Of a DNA stretch of 10,423 nucleotides, positions 1 through 7,209 are shown piece by piece (position 1 is the stretch's first letter; each line of letters opens with the position of its first letter). The notes beneath the pieces were generated by a model. That model searched no databases. It was given only the letters and a program-made list of their open reading frames with translations, and was not told the DNA's origin. The stretch covers positions 1-10,423 of the forward strand of contig VAXA01000084.1 of NCBI GenBank assembly GCA_005883365.1. The letters run 5' to 3'. The translations under genes were made by a program, and so were the position numbers. The DNA comes from Actinomycetota bacterium. Lineage in GTDB: Bacteria > Actinomycetota > Thermoleophilia > Gaiellales > Gaiellaceae.

Positions 1-1416
1 CTCGACCGCGTCGCCCTCGGCGAGGTTCGGCAGGCGCCGCTCCTCGTCGTCGTCCTTCGCTGGACGGTCGTCGTCCCGCCCCTCCTCGTACGCGGCGAGG
101 AAGCCGCGAAAGGTGATCACGGTGCCTGAGGCGCCGAATTCCAAAGACTCTCCCGTGTTGGACTCGCCGGCGATCCGCAGCGAGACGGTTTGTCCCTGCG
201 CGTCCTTCATCTGCGAGGCGATCGTCCGCATCCAGATCAGCTCGTAGAGCGCGTGCTCGTCCGGGGAGACCTCCCCGCGTACTTCCTGCGGCGTCCGGAA
301 GCGGTCGCCCGAGGGGCGGATCGCCTCGTGCGCCTCCTGCGCGTTCTTCACCTTGCGCTCGTAGCGGCGCGGCTCCGGCGGGACGAAGTCGGCGCCGAAC
401 AGAGACGTCGCCTGCTCACGCGCGGCGGTGAGCGCCGACTCCGACAGTGTCGTCGAGTCGGTCCGCATGTACGTGATGTAGCCGTTCTCGTACAGGCGCT
501 GGGCGAGCCGCATCGTCGTCTGCGCCGAGTAGCGGAGCTTGCGGCTCGCCTCCTGCTGGAGAGTCGAGGTCATGAACGGCGGGCTCGGGCGGCGGACGTA
601 GGGCTTGCGCTCGACCCGCCCGACGTGGAAGGCGGCGCCCTCGAGGCGCTCGGCGAGGCCGCGTGCCGCCGCCTCGTCGAGCCGGAACGCCTCGGTGCGC
701 AGCTCGCCGTCCGGGCCGAAGTCGCGCCCCTGCGCGACGCGCTGCCCGTCGACCGAGACGAGCCGCGCCTCGAAGGACTCCGGATCGAAGGTCCCCAGCA
801 GATCCCACCATTCCGCGGCGCGGAAGGCCATCCGCTCCCGCTCGCGCTGGACGACGAGTCGCGTCGCGACGGACTGGACGCGGCCGGCGGAAAGCCCGCG
901 CATGATCTTCTTCCAGAGGACCGGCGAGACCTCGTAGCCGTAGAGCCGGTCGAGGATGCGCCGTGACTCCTGCGCGTCAACCAGCCGCTCGTCGACCTCG
1001 CGCGTCTCGTCGAGCGCGCGTTCGATCGCGTCCCTCGTGATCTCGTGGAAGACCATCCGCCGCGCCGGCACCTTCGGCTTCAGCACCTCGAGCAGGTGCG
1101 ACGCGATCGCCTCTCCCTCGCGGTCCTCGTCCGTCGCGAGCAGGAGCTCGTCCGCGTCGGCGAGCTGCTTGCGGAGCTGGGCGACCGTCTTCTTCTTGTC
1201 GGGGTCGACGACATAGAGCGGCTCGAACCCGTGCTCGACGTCGACGCCGAGCCGCGCCCAGGGCTCTCCCTTGTAGCGCTCGGGGATCTCGGCGGCGCTG
1301 TCGGGCAGGTCGCGGATGTGGCCCACGGAGGACTCGACGACGAAGTCCGGCCCGAGGTAACCGGCGATCGTCCGCGCTTTCGCAGGCGACTCGACAATGA
1401 CGAGACGCTTCGGCAT
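1..1416 (-). CDS. topA: DNA topoisomerase I (type IA), N-terminal part; C-terminus outside window
   Basis: Type IA topoisomerase relaxes negative supercoils by cutting one DNA strand through a 5'-phosphotyrosine link. The window holds the first 472 codons, about half of a usual TopA; the reading frame is open to the left edge, so the C-terminal zinc or basic domains are not visible. The N-terminus reads MPKRLVIVESPAKARTI with catalytic Glu9. The TOPRIM acidic motif TDEDREGEA gives Asp96, Asp98 and Glu100. The active-site motif YITYMRTDS gives Tyr316, close to E. coli Tyr319. An acidic stretch near residues 450-460 precedes the window edge. The ATG at 1416 is the natural family start. A TATCGT hexamer at 1431-1426, 9 nt upstream, could be a -10 element for a short-leader transcript. 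Divergent from the acyltransferase gene. Identification is secure. Confidence 0.97.
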   Translation of the reverse strand, partial: MPKRLVIVESPAKARTIAGYLGPDFVVESSVGHIRDLPDSAAEIPERYKGEPWARLGVDVEHGFEPLYVVDPDKKKTVAQLRKQLADADELLLATDEDREGEAIASHLLEVLKPKVPARRMVFHEITRDAIERALDETREVDERLVDAQESRRILDRLYGYEVSPVLWKKIMRGLSAGRVQSVATRLVVQRERERMAFRAAEWWDLLGTFDPESFEARLVSVDGQRVAQGRDFGPDGELRTEAFRLDEAAARGLAERLEGAAFHVGRVERKPYVRRPSPPFMTSTLQQEASRKLRYSAQTTMRLAQRLYENGYITYMRTDSTTLSESALTAAREQATSLFGADFVPPEPRRYERKVKNAQEAHEAIRPSGDRFRTPQEVRGEVSPDEHALYELIWMRTIASQMKDAQGQTVSLRIAGESNTGESLEFGASGTVITFRGFLAAYEEGRDDDRPAKDDDEERRLPNLAEGDAVE

Positions 1417-1425
1417 CGGCGCGTC

Positions 1426-1431
1426 ACGATA
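1426..1431 (-). promoter_or_regulatory. possible -10 element of topA
   Basis: TATCGT fits the TANNNT -10 pattern and ends 9 nt before the topA ATG, which would leave a leader of only a few bases. I see no convincing -35 hexamer at 16-18 nt spacing, so this is weak. It matters mainly because similar spacing recurs in front of other genes here. Confidence 0.3.
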
Positions 1432-1461
1432 GCCACGGCTGCGGAGGCGATACTCCTGGGC

Positions 1462-2079
1462 GTGCGCCCGCCGCTCGTCTACCACGTCATCGCCGTGCTG
1501 AGCTGGCCGATTCTCTACGGGCTCTTCCGGCTGCGCGCGCGCGGGCGGGAGAACCTCCCCGCGACCGGCGGTTACGTCCTCGCGTGCAATCACATCTCGA
1601 GCTTCGACCCGTGGCTGCTCGGACTGCCGCTCTGGCCGCGCCGCTGGCTCCGGTTCATGGCGAAGTCGGAGCTCTACTGGTGGCCGCTGCGCCTCCTGCT
1701 CGAAAGTGTGGGCGCATTCAGGGTCCGCCGCGGCCTCGGCGATCTCGACGCGATCGAGACGGCCGTGCAACTGGCCCGCGAGGGCCACGTGATCGCCATG
1801 TACCCGGAAGGGACGCGGCGCGAGAAGGGGCTCGTCAAGAAGCACGAGGCGCGGCCCCGCTCCGGCGCGGCGCGGATCGCCCTCGAGGCAGGAGTGCCGC
1901 TCGTCCCCGCGGCCGTCGCGGGCACCGACCGGCTGCTCACACTCGGCCCGCTGCGCATCGCCTATGGGGCGCCGCTCGAGATCGAGGACCTGCGCGCCGA
2001 CGACGACCTACGGGCCTCGTCGCAGGACGTGACCGAGCGGCTGATGGCACGCATCGCGGAGCTCGAGGCGTCGCTGTGA
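1462..2079 (+). CDS. plsC: PlsC-type 1-acylglycerol-3-phosphate acyltransferase
   Basis: Lysophosphatidic acid acyltransferase family, which transfers an acyl chain to 1-acyl-glycerol-3-phosphate to make phosphatidic acid at the inner face of the membrane. All four family blocks are present: the catalytic HX4D box in NHISSFD (His44, Asp49), FRVRRG (block II), YPEGTR at residues 114-119 (block III, phosphate binding) and VPLVPAAVAG (block IV). Residues 5-22 form a hydrophobic membrane-associating segment. GTG 1462 is preferred because it gives 205 aa, the usual length, and lies just after the topA start. A GGAGG at 1443-1447 is somewhat far from it. A CTG at 1456 would have better spacing. The frame is open upstream into topA, which is only a shadow. 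Its TGA overlaps the next gene's GTG by 4 bp, so the two are probably translationally coupled. The exact acyl acceptor cannot be told; paralogues are common. Confidence 0.9.
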   Translation: MRPPLVYHVIAVLSWPILYGLFRLRARGRENLPATGGYVLACNHISSFDPWLLGLPLWPRRWLRFMAKSELYWWPLRLLLESVGAFRVRRGLGDLDAIETAVQLAREGHVIAMYPEGTRREKGLVKKHEARPRSGAARIALEAGVPLVPAAVAGTDRLLTLGPLRIAYGAPLEIEDLRADDDLRASSQDVTERLMARIAELEASL

Positions 2080-2882
2080 GCACGTTGCTCGCGGTCGACG
2101 GCGACTCCTTCGCCCACCGCGCCTACCACGCCCTGCCGAAGTCGATCCGCCTCAACGCGGTCGTCGGCTTCACGAACATGCTCGTCCGGCTCTGGCAGGC
2201 GGAGCGACCGGACACAGTGCTCGTCGCGTGGGACACGCTCTCGGTGCCGACGTACAGGCACGAGGCGTTCGGCGCGTACCAGTCCGGGCGCGTCTTCGAC
2301 GACGCGCTGCTCGAGCAGCTCGAGATCCTGCCGGAGGTCGTGGCCGCGTTCGGCTTCCTCGTGGCCAAGGCGCCGGGTTACGAGGCGGACGACTTCCTGG
2401 CGGCCGCGGCACACGACTGGCCGGGCGAGGTGCTCGTGGCGACCTCCGACCGCGACGCCTTCCAGCTCGCGAGCGAGCGCGTGACGATCCTGCAACCGGC
2501 GCGCGGAGTGAGCGAGCTCGCTCGAATCGGACCGGTCGAGGTGCGCGAGCGCTACGGCGTCGAGCCGGAGAAGGTGCCCGACCTGATCGCGCTGCGCGGC
2601 GACCCGTCCGACAAGCTGCCGGGCGCGCGCGGCATCGGGCCGAAGAAAGCCGCCGAGCTGCTCGCGCAGTACGGCTCGCTAGAGGCGGCGCTCGCCGATG
2701 GCCGGTTCGCCGCGGAGGCGGAGGACTTGAGGCTCTTCCGGCGAATCGCGACGATGGACGCCTCCGCTCCCCTTCCTCCCCTCGCAGAAACATCCCCGGC
2801 GTGGGCGGAGGCGTCCTCTTTCCTCGAACGACTCGGGCTCGGCGCGGTCGCCGGACGCGTGGGATCGCTATCGACGTCCTGA
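2076..2882 (+). CDS. stand-alone 5'-3' exonuclease (DNA polymerase I N-domain / FEN family)
   Basis: 268-aa flap/5'-3' exonuclease equivalent to the N-terminal domain of DNA polymerase I, without any polymerase domain. It is expected to remove RNA primers or 5' flaps during replication and repair. Metal-binding acidic residues are visible at Asp8 and Asp10 (VDGDSF), Asp53 (AWD), Glu103/Asp105/Asp106 (EADDF), Asp125/Asp127 (TSDRDAF) and Asp176/Asp179 (GDPSDKLPG). A helix-hairpin-helix DNA-binding motif GIGPKKA follows at residues 186-192. The usual Arg/Tyr substrate-gripping segment (YRHEAFGAYQSGR) is present. The GTG start overlaps the acyltransferase stop as GTGA; there is no good ribosome site, which suggests coupling. 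A separate full-length polA elsewhere is likely, but cannot be seen here. The final ~20 residues are weakly conserved. Confidence 0.92.
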   Translation: MSTLLAVDGDSFAHRAYHALPKSIRLNAVVGFTNMLVRLWQAERPDTVLVAWDTLSVPTYRHEAFGAYQSGRVFDDALLEQLEILPEVVAAFGFLVAKAPGYEADDFLAAAAHDWPGEVLVATSDRDAFQLASERVTILQPARGVSELARIGPVEVRERYGVEPEKVPDLIALRGDPSDKLPGARGIGPKKAAELLAQYGSLEAALADGRFAAEAEDLRLFRRIATMDASAPLPPLAETSPAWAEASSFLERLGLGAVAGRVGSLSTS

Positions 2883-3718
2883 GCCATCCCGCCTTCGCGC
2901 GGCTGCACCCCACCGGCAATCATCCGGAGCGGCCCGAGCGGCTCGCCGTGTTGCTCGCGCACCAGCACATCTGGAGCGAAGGCCGCGCCGCGACGATCGA
3001 GGAGCTGCAGCTCTGCCACACAGCGGAACACGTCGAGCTCGTTCAAGCCGTCGAGGATGCTGTCTGGCTCGACGGCGACACCGTCTGCACGCCGACGACG
3101 TTCGAGGCGGCAGCGCTCGCGGCGGGGACCGCGATCGAGGCGGCGCTTCGCGGCGGCTTCGCCCTCGTCCGCCCGCCCGGCCACCACGCACTCGCCGGCC
3201 GGGCGATGGGCTTCTGCGTCTTCAACAACGTCGCGGTGGCCGCACGCGCGGCGCAGCAACGCCTCGGGCTCGAGCGCGTCGCGATCGTCGATTTCGACGT
3301 CCACCACGGCAACGGCACCGACGCGATCTTCCGAGACGACGCCAGCGTCCTCTTCGTGTCGCTCCACCAGTGGCCGTTCTATCCGGGCAGCGGCGGCCCG
3401 GACGACCAGTCGGAGACGACGGTCAACGTGCCGCTGCGGGCCGGCTCCGGGGACGAGGAGTACTTCGACGCCTTCGCGAGGGTGGTCGAACCTGTGGTGG
3501 AGCGCTTCGAGCCCGAGCTCGTGCTCGTCTCGGCCGGCTTCGATGCGCACGCGGGCGATCCCCTCGCCGACATGCGGGTCAGCGAGGAGGGCTTCCGCGA
3601 GCTCGCGCGACGCTGCCGGGGTCTATGCGACCGGGTCGCGGCCGTCCTCGAGGGCGGCTACGAGCTCGAGACGCTGCCGCGTCTCGTCGACGCGGCGCTC
3701 GTCGGCTTCACGACCTAG
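2801..3718 (+). CDS. histone deacetylase family protein (zinc-dependent deacetylase)
   Basis: Member of the arginase-fold HDAC/AcuC/acetylpolyamine amidohydrolase superfamily, which hydrolyses acetyl-lysine or acetylpolyamine amides. Family signatures in order: SHPAF...HPERPERL near the N-terminus, RPPGHHA with the paired catalytic histidines (His128, His129), DFDVHHGNGTD with zinc ligands Asp166 and His168, SLHQWPFYPGSG, SAGFDAHAGDPLA with zinc ligand Asp248, and LEGGYEL with the transition-state Tyr287 (numbered from GTG 2801). All key residues are intact, so it should be active; substrate is unknown. The start is uncertain. GTG 2801 is the only in-frame ATG/GTG/TTG before the conserved HPERP block, but gives a basic 26-residue tail and an 82-nt overlap with the exonuclease. 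CTG 2879 would overlap the preceding TGA by 4 bp, like the upstream gene junction. Its TAG is shared with the convergent regulator gene. Confidence 0.93.
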   Translation: MGGGVLFPRTTRARRGRRTRGIAIDVLSHPAFARLHPTGNHPERPERLAVLLAHQHIWSEGRAATIEELQLCHTAEHVELVQAVEDAVWLDGDTVCTPTTFEAAALAAGTAIEAALRGGFALVRPPGHHALAGRAMGFCVFNNVAVAARAAQQRLGLERVAIVDFDVHHGNGTDAIFRDDASVLFVSLHQWPFYPGSGGPDDQSETTVNVPLRAGSGDEEYFDAFARVVEPVVERFEPELVLVSAGFDAHAGDPLADMRVSEEGFRELARRCRGLCDRVAAVLEGGYELETLPRLVDAALVGFTT

Positions 3719-4356
3719 CCCCGCGCGAGCGCGAGCTGCTCGAGGGCCTCACGGCGCGACGAGACGCCGAGCTTGCGCAGGAGGCTCTTCACGTGAGAGC
3801 GGACGGTGTGCTCGGAGATGAACAGCCGCTGGGCGATCTCGTCCGTGCCGTGGTGCTCGTCGAGCAGCAGCAGCACCTCGAGCTCGCGCGCGGACAGAGC
3901 CGACGCGATGCGGTCTGGCACACCCGAGCCGCGCCCGCCGGAACGCACCTGGTCGAGCAACCTGCGCGCGACGGGCCCCGAGAGGGCGGCCTCGCCCTGG
4001 ACAACGCCCTCGAGGAAGTCGGCGATCCGGTCGGGCGACTCGGTCTTGAGCAGGTAGCCGGCGGCGCCGCCGCGAATCGCGGCGAGCAGGTTTTCCTCCG
4101 TGCCGGAGGCCGTGAGGACGACGACCTCGCAGGCGGGCGCCGCTTCGCGGAGTCGCGGCAGCGCCGACAAACCGTCGAGGCCCGGCATCAGGAGATCGAG
4201 GAGGATGACGTCGGGCTGTGTCTCGGCAGCGGCCCTGATCGCCTCCTCGCCGTCTGCGGCGAGCCCGACGAGCTCGAAGCCGTGCGAACGCAGCAGCGCC
4301 CCGAGCGCGTCGCGGGTAAGGGGATGGTCGTCGACGACGAGAACACGTGCCGGCAC
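3715..4356 (-). CDS. NarL/LuxR-type two-component response regulator
   Basis: DNA-binding response regulator with an N-terminal receiver and a C-terminal LuxR-type helix-turn-helix. The receiver starts RVLVVDDHP (acidic pocket Asp9/Asp10), has the phospho-acceptor Asp54 in LLDLLMPGLDG, a Thr in VVLTASG and a conserved Lys in YLLKTES. The HTH spans about residues 150-205, with LSARELEVLLLL and the recognition region SEHTVRSHVKSLLRKLGVSSR. The frame allows a longer GTG start at 4398. GTG 4356 is preferred because it begins right before the first beta strand and follows a plausible promoter at leaderless spacing. It is divergent from the adjacent histidine kinase, its likely partner. The TAG stop overlaps the TAG of the convergent deacetylase gene. 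Confidence 0.93.
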   Translation of the reverse strand: MPARVLVVDDHPLTRDALGALLRSHGFELVGLAADGEEAIRAAAETQPDVILLDLLMPGLDGLSALPRLREAAPACEVVVLTASGTEENLLAAIRGGAAGYLLKTESPDRIADFLEGVVQGEAALSGPVARRLLDQVRSGGRGSGVPDRIASALSARELEVLLLLDEHHGTDEIAQRLFISEHTVRSHVKSLLRKLGVSSRREALEQLALARG

Positions 4357-4362
4357 GGGGTT

Positions 4363-4391
4363 CTTATCGGCAGCGGCGCTTCTGCCGACAA
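4363..4391 (-). promoter_or_regulatory. putative leaderless promoter of the response regulator with inverted repeat in the spacer
   Basis: On the minus strand TTGTCG (4391-4386) and GATAAG (4368-4363) are separated by 17 nt; each matches the -35/-10 consensus at four of six positions. The -10 ends 6 nt before GTG 4356, so transcription would start at or next to the start codon. A perfect 7-bp inverted repeat, TCGGCAG (4367-4373) and CTGCCGA (4382-4388), lies across the spacer and overlaps both hexamers. Its centre-to-centre distance of 15 bp suits a dimeric regulator. It sits in the 42-bp gap between two divergent genes, so it may control both. Prediction only. Confidence 0.4.
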
Positions 4392-4398
4392 GAGCCAC

Positions 4399-5784
4399 AT
4401 GGGTAAGCGGCGAACCGAGGTGCAGGCGTGGCTATGGGGCGAGGTGGTCCTATCGGGGCTGCTCGCGGCGAGCCTTGCGCTCTTTCTCGCGTATCCGTCC
4501 CTGCGGACGCAATACGAGAGGCCGCAGCTCCTGCTGGTGCTCGAGACGACGATTGCGCTCGCCGGCGTCCTCGTCGCGCTTCTCGCCGCTGTCCGTTTCT
4601 CCGTCGACGGGCGGCGAACCGACCTCCTGCTGGCGGCCGGCTTCCTCATCGGCTCACTGTCCACCGCGGCGTTCGCGATCGTCCCGATGCTCGACGGCGC
4701 GGCCCTCGATGGGGCGGACGGCTGGGCCGCACTGATGGGCAGCATCGCGGCCCAGGCCCTCGTCGCGGTCGCACCGTTCGTCGGCGGCCGCAGCCGAGCA
4801 CGTGACCGTGCCCTTCGCGACACGCTCGTCGCAGCGGCGATCGCACTCGTTGCTGCCTGGCTCCTCCTTCGCGCCCACGGCAGCGGCCTCCCGGCGCTGA
4901 CCTCGTTGCCGGGCGTGGCCGACGCTCCCCCCGGCCTCGCCTCCGCGCTCGCCGTGCAGGCGCTCCTCGACCTCCTCGCCGTCGTCGGCTGGGGCCGCCG
5001 CCTCGCGAAGACGGGAGACGATCTCGCCCAGTGGCTCGCGCTGGGCTTCACGCTTCAGCTCTTCGCGGCCCTCCACCTCGTCTTCACCCCGCCGCGCGGC
5101 GCGAACTACGTCGCCGCAGGGGACTACCTGCGCCTGCTCGCCTTTGCGCTCATGCTCGTCGGCGCATGGCGGGCGATCCGCTCGTCCGAGCTCGGACGGG
5201 CGATCGCGGAGGAACGGGCTCGCGTCGCGCGCGAGATCCACGACGGCCTCGCGCAGTATCTCTTCGCGGTCTCGACGCACGCCCAGATGCTCGAGGCGGG
5301 GACACCGGTCGAGGAAGTCGGGCCGCAGCTCAAACAAGCGGCGGCGCTCGCGCAGCAGGAGGCGCGCTACGCCATCCTTGCGCTCTCGTCCGCGAGCGGA
5401 ACCGCGCCGTTCGACTCCGCGCTGCGGCGCTACATCGAGTTCCTGACGGCGGATGGCGAGCTCGCGGTGGACATCGAGATCGACCCGTCGATCCGCCTCG
5501 CACCGGACGAGCAGATCGAGATCTTCCGCATCGTCCAGGAGGGACTCGGGAACGTCCGTCGGCACGCGAACGCGACCCGTGCAGAGGTCGTGATCGCCCA
5601 CCGGCCGTCCGGCGAGCGGTTCGTCGCGATCGAAGACGACGGTGAAGGCTTCCCGCCCGAGCTCGCGACAGGCGGCCAGGGGTTGCGGAACATGCGCGAC
5701 CGGGCCTCGTCCATCGAGGGAGGCCTCAGCATTCGCAGCACACCCGGCCTCGGCACCGCGCTCGAGGTCGAGCTCCGGACGTGA
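4399..5784 (+). CDS. membrane sensor histidine kinase, HisKA_3 (NarL/DegS-type)
   Basis: 461-aa sensor kinase. The N-terminal ~260 residues carry about eight hydrophobic segments (near 16-35, 45-67, 75-97, 109-128, 141-158, 178-197, 209-229, 242-260) with no large extracytoplasmic loop, so the signal is probably sensed in or at the membrane. A HisKA_3 dimerisation domain follows, with the phospho-accepting His281 in the box AREIHDGLAQYL. The HATPase domain has the N box around Asn385 (EGLGNVRRHANAT), G1 box DDGEGF (413-418) and G2 box GGQGLRNM (425-432). This type phosphorylates NarL-type regulators, matching the divergent regulator next door. The ATG at 4399 is the first start in the frame outside the regulator gene; the site upstream (AAGAG) is weak. 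The signal is unknown. Confidence 0.94.
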   Translation: MGKRRTEVQAWLWGEVVLSGLLAASLALFLAYPSLRTQYERPQLLLVLETTIALAGVLVALLAAVRFSVDGRRTDLLLAAGFLIGSLSTAAFAIVPMLDGAALDGADGWAALMGSIAAQALVAVAPFVGGRSRARDRALRDTLVAAAIALVAAWLLLRAHGSGLPALTSLPGVADAPPGLASALAVQALLDLLAVVGWGRRLAKTGDDLAQWLALGFTLQLFAALHLVFTPPRGANYVAAGDYLRLLAFALMLVGAWRAIRSSELGRAIAEERARVAREIHDGLAQYLFAVSTHAQMLEAGTPVEEVGPQLKQAAALAQQEARYAILALSSASGTAPFDSALRRYIEFLTADGELAVDIEIDPSIRLAPDEQIEIFRIVQEGLGNVRRHANATRAEVVIAHRPSGERFVAIEDDGEGFPPELATGGQGLRNMRDRASSIEGGLSIRSTPGLGTALEVELRT

Positions 5785-5790
5785 GCGCCC

Positions 5791-5819
5791 TTTCCATCGG
5801 CCGGCGTTCGGCTTAGAGT
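5791..5819 (+). promoter_or_regulatory. putative promoter of the SGNH hydrolase gene
   Basis: TTTCCA (5791-5796) and TAGAGT (5814-5819) are separated by 17 nt in the 44-bp gap after the kinase gene. TAGAGT fits the TANNNT -10 pattern and ends 9 nt before GTG 5829, predicting a transcript with almost no leader. The -35 match is only partial. Confidence 0.35.
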
Positions 5820-5828
5820 CCAGGCGCC

Positions 5829-6455
5829 GTGGGTCGTCTTCTCGCCCCGTCGCTCGTCATCGCCCTCTGTTGTGCGCTGCCCGCTGCGGCCTCTGCGGCG
5901 AGGGAGACGCCGCTGCAGCACGTGACGATCTTCGGCGACTCGGTCGCGGCGGCCTTCAGCTGGGACCCGACCGCTCGCGAGGTGCTGGCGCGAGGGAACC
6001 GGCTCACGTTCGACCTCTCCCCGTGCGGCCGCCTGACCCAGCCGGGCTGTATCTCGCCGCCACCGCCGAGCGTCCTCAAGGAGGTGAAGCGGCTGGGTCG
6101 GAGCATCGGGCCGACGGCGGTCGTCCTGATCGGCTACAACGACGACCCGCACGTCTACGCCTCGGGCATCGGCAGGGTGTTGACGGCGATGCACCGCCGA
6201 GGCGTGACCCACGTGCTCTGGCTGACCTTGCGCGCCGTCAACAAGCAATACCGCCTGATCAACGAGGTGATCCACGGCGCGTCCGCGCGCTACCGCTGGA
6301 TGACGGTCCTCGACTGGAACAGCTATGCGCACAACCATCCGTCCTGGTTCGCCTCGGACGGAATCCACTTGAGCGCGGCCGGCGGCGTCCAGCTCGCGAT
6401 CTACATCCACCGCTGGCTGAAGTGGATGGGACTCACCGGCCGGCTGCCGGCGTAA
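5829..6455 (+). CDS. exported SGNH/GDSL-family hydrolase
   Basis: 208-aa predicted secreted esterase/lipase-like hydrolase. Residues 1-23 form a signal peptide (basic start, hydrophobic core LVIALCCAL, and an Ala-rich cleavage region ending AASA). The mature part shows the SGNH blocks: IFGDSVA with nucleophile Ser38 (block I), GYNDD with Asn104 (block III) and DGIHL with Asp177 and His180 (block V). Two cysteines in SPCGRLTQPGC could form a disulfide outside the membrane. The length is typical of small SGNH proteins. Such enzymes may deacetylate cell-wall sugars or cleave esters; the substrate cannot be told. It is separate from the kinase gene by 44 bp and seems to have its own promoter. Confidence 0.88.
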   Translation: MGRLLAPSLVIALCCALPAAASAARETPLQHVTIFGDSVAAAFSWDPTAREVLARGNRLTFDLSPCGRLTQPGCISPPPPSVLKEVKRLGRSIGPTAVVLIGYNDDPHVYASGIGRVLTAMHRRGVTHVLWLTLRAVNKQYRLINEVIHGASARYRWMTVLDWNSYAHNHPSWFASDGIHLSAAGGVQLAIYIHRWLKWMGLTGRLPA

Positions 6456-6487
6456 CGCCTTGGAAGCGCCGTCATCGACTGCGGCCC

Positions 6488-6625
6488 GGAAGGTCGTACC
6501 GCCCGGATTTCGTCGACCGAGTCGTGAAGCTGAGCAACGGCGTATACGAAGTCCACAACATCGGGGGCAACTGGCTCCACCACATATTCGTCAGCCAGAA
6601 CTTCAAGGTCGTTGGCGCCGATTAG
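6488..6625 (+). pseudogene. C-terminal remnant or mini-gene of a small hypothetical protein
   Basis: An open stretch ending at TAG 6623-6625 reads, in its last part, VVKLSNGVYEVHNIGG then NWLHHIFVSQNFKVVGAD. This balanced composition (Asn, Tyr, Ile, Phe, His) is unlike the Arg/Ala/Gly-rich shadow frames around it and looks like genuine protein. There is no ATG/GTG/TTG start in frame upstream of GTG 6524 within the intergenic space; GTG 6524 would give only 33 aa and has no clear ribosome site. I therefore call it a probable remnant whose N-terminal part was lost, or a very small gene with an unrecognised start. I do not know its function. It ends 41 bp before the terminator. Confidence 0.4.
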
Positions 6626-6666
6626 CCGCAACGGCCGGCCCCGACAAAGCCCGGCTGAGAGCATAG

Positions 6667-6692
6667 AAAAGCCCCACATTTGTGGGGCTTTT
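6667..6692. terminator. strong bidirectional intrinsic terminator
   Basis: A perfect 12-bp inverted repeat, AAAAGCCCCACA (6667-6678) and TGTGGGGCTTTT (6681-6692), with a GC-rich core and T-runs on both sides. Read leftward, it lies 4-5 nt after the 3' end of rnpB and should end that RNA. Read rightward, it would stop transcription from the SGNH hydrolase region. Confidence 0.92.
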
Positions 6693-6695
6693 CCG

Positions 6696-7005
<310 letters not shown>

Positions 7006-7019
<14 letters not shown>

Positions 7020-7209
7020 AGCCTGATTGTACCCCGGTACCGGCGCCGTCGATTCGCCCGTGCAGGCGCATGGCGCACTCGGGGCAGCGCACGACCGGTC
7101 CCTCGTGGAGGACGAACTCGCCGCAGACCGGGCACTCCAGCGACGCTCCGCGCAACACGGCGAGGAGCTCCTGCTCGAGCGTCCGGTGAAGTGGCGTGAG
7201 CCCGCTCAA
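7006..7209 (-). CDS. small zinc-ribbon protein
   Basis: 67-aa protein with a treble-clef/zinc-ribbon pattern: CPVC (26-29) and CPEC (42-45), 12 residues apart, after an amphipathic N-terminal helix (LHRTLEQELLAVLRG). Four cysteines would bind one zinc; the partner is unknown. The TTG start overlaps the lexA TGA as TTGA, and there is no good ribosome site, so translation is probably coupled to lexA. The last ~15 residues (Gly/Ala/Gln-rich) overlap the rnpB promoter, and the TGA stop (7008-7006) is part of the conserved CGGGTGACC of rnpB. The Cys pairs and the coupling support a real gene; the C-terminus may be fortuitous. Confidence 0.72.
7026..7031 (-). promoter_or_regulatory. -10 element of the rnpB promoter
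   Basis: TACAAT (7031-7026) is five of six to the -10 consensus and ends 7 nt before the first base of helix P1 at 7018, exactly where a -10 for rnpB should be. The -35 is poor: TCGACG (7052-7047) lies 15 nt upstream. The element lies inside the 3' end of the zinc-ribbon gene, so rnpB probably starts independently of lexA. Confidence 0.6.

Noticed and set aside
190-966. 258-aa plus-strand open frame, Arg/Leu/Val-rich
   Set aside because: Antisense shadow of topA, whose motifs are unmistakable; composition is typical of a GC-rich antisense frame.
1584-2075. Upstream open extension of the exonuclease frame
   Set aside because: It is out-of-frame acyltransferase sequence; the exonuclease domain begins right after GTG 2076.
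2552-3550. 332-aa minus-strand open frame
   Set aside because: Shadow of the exonuclease and deacetylase genes; no recognisable motif.
4346-4357. 12-bp palindrome CGTGCCGGCACG
   Set aside because: Lies over the first codons of the regulator; short GC palindromes are frequent by chance here, and the adjacent inverted repeat in the promoter spacer is better placed.
4654-6410. Two long minus-strand frames (4654-5601 and 5430-6410)
   Set aside because: Antisense to the kinase and SGNH genes; charged, low-complexity translations without domain signatures.
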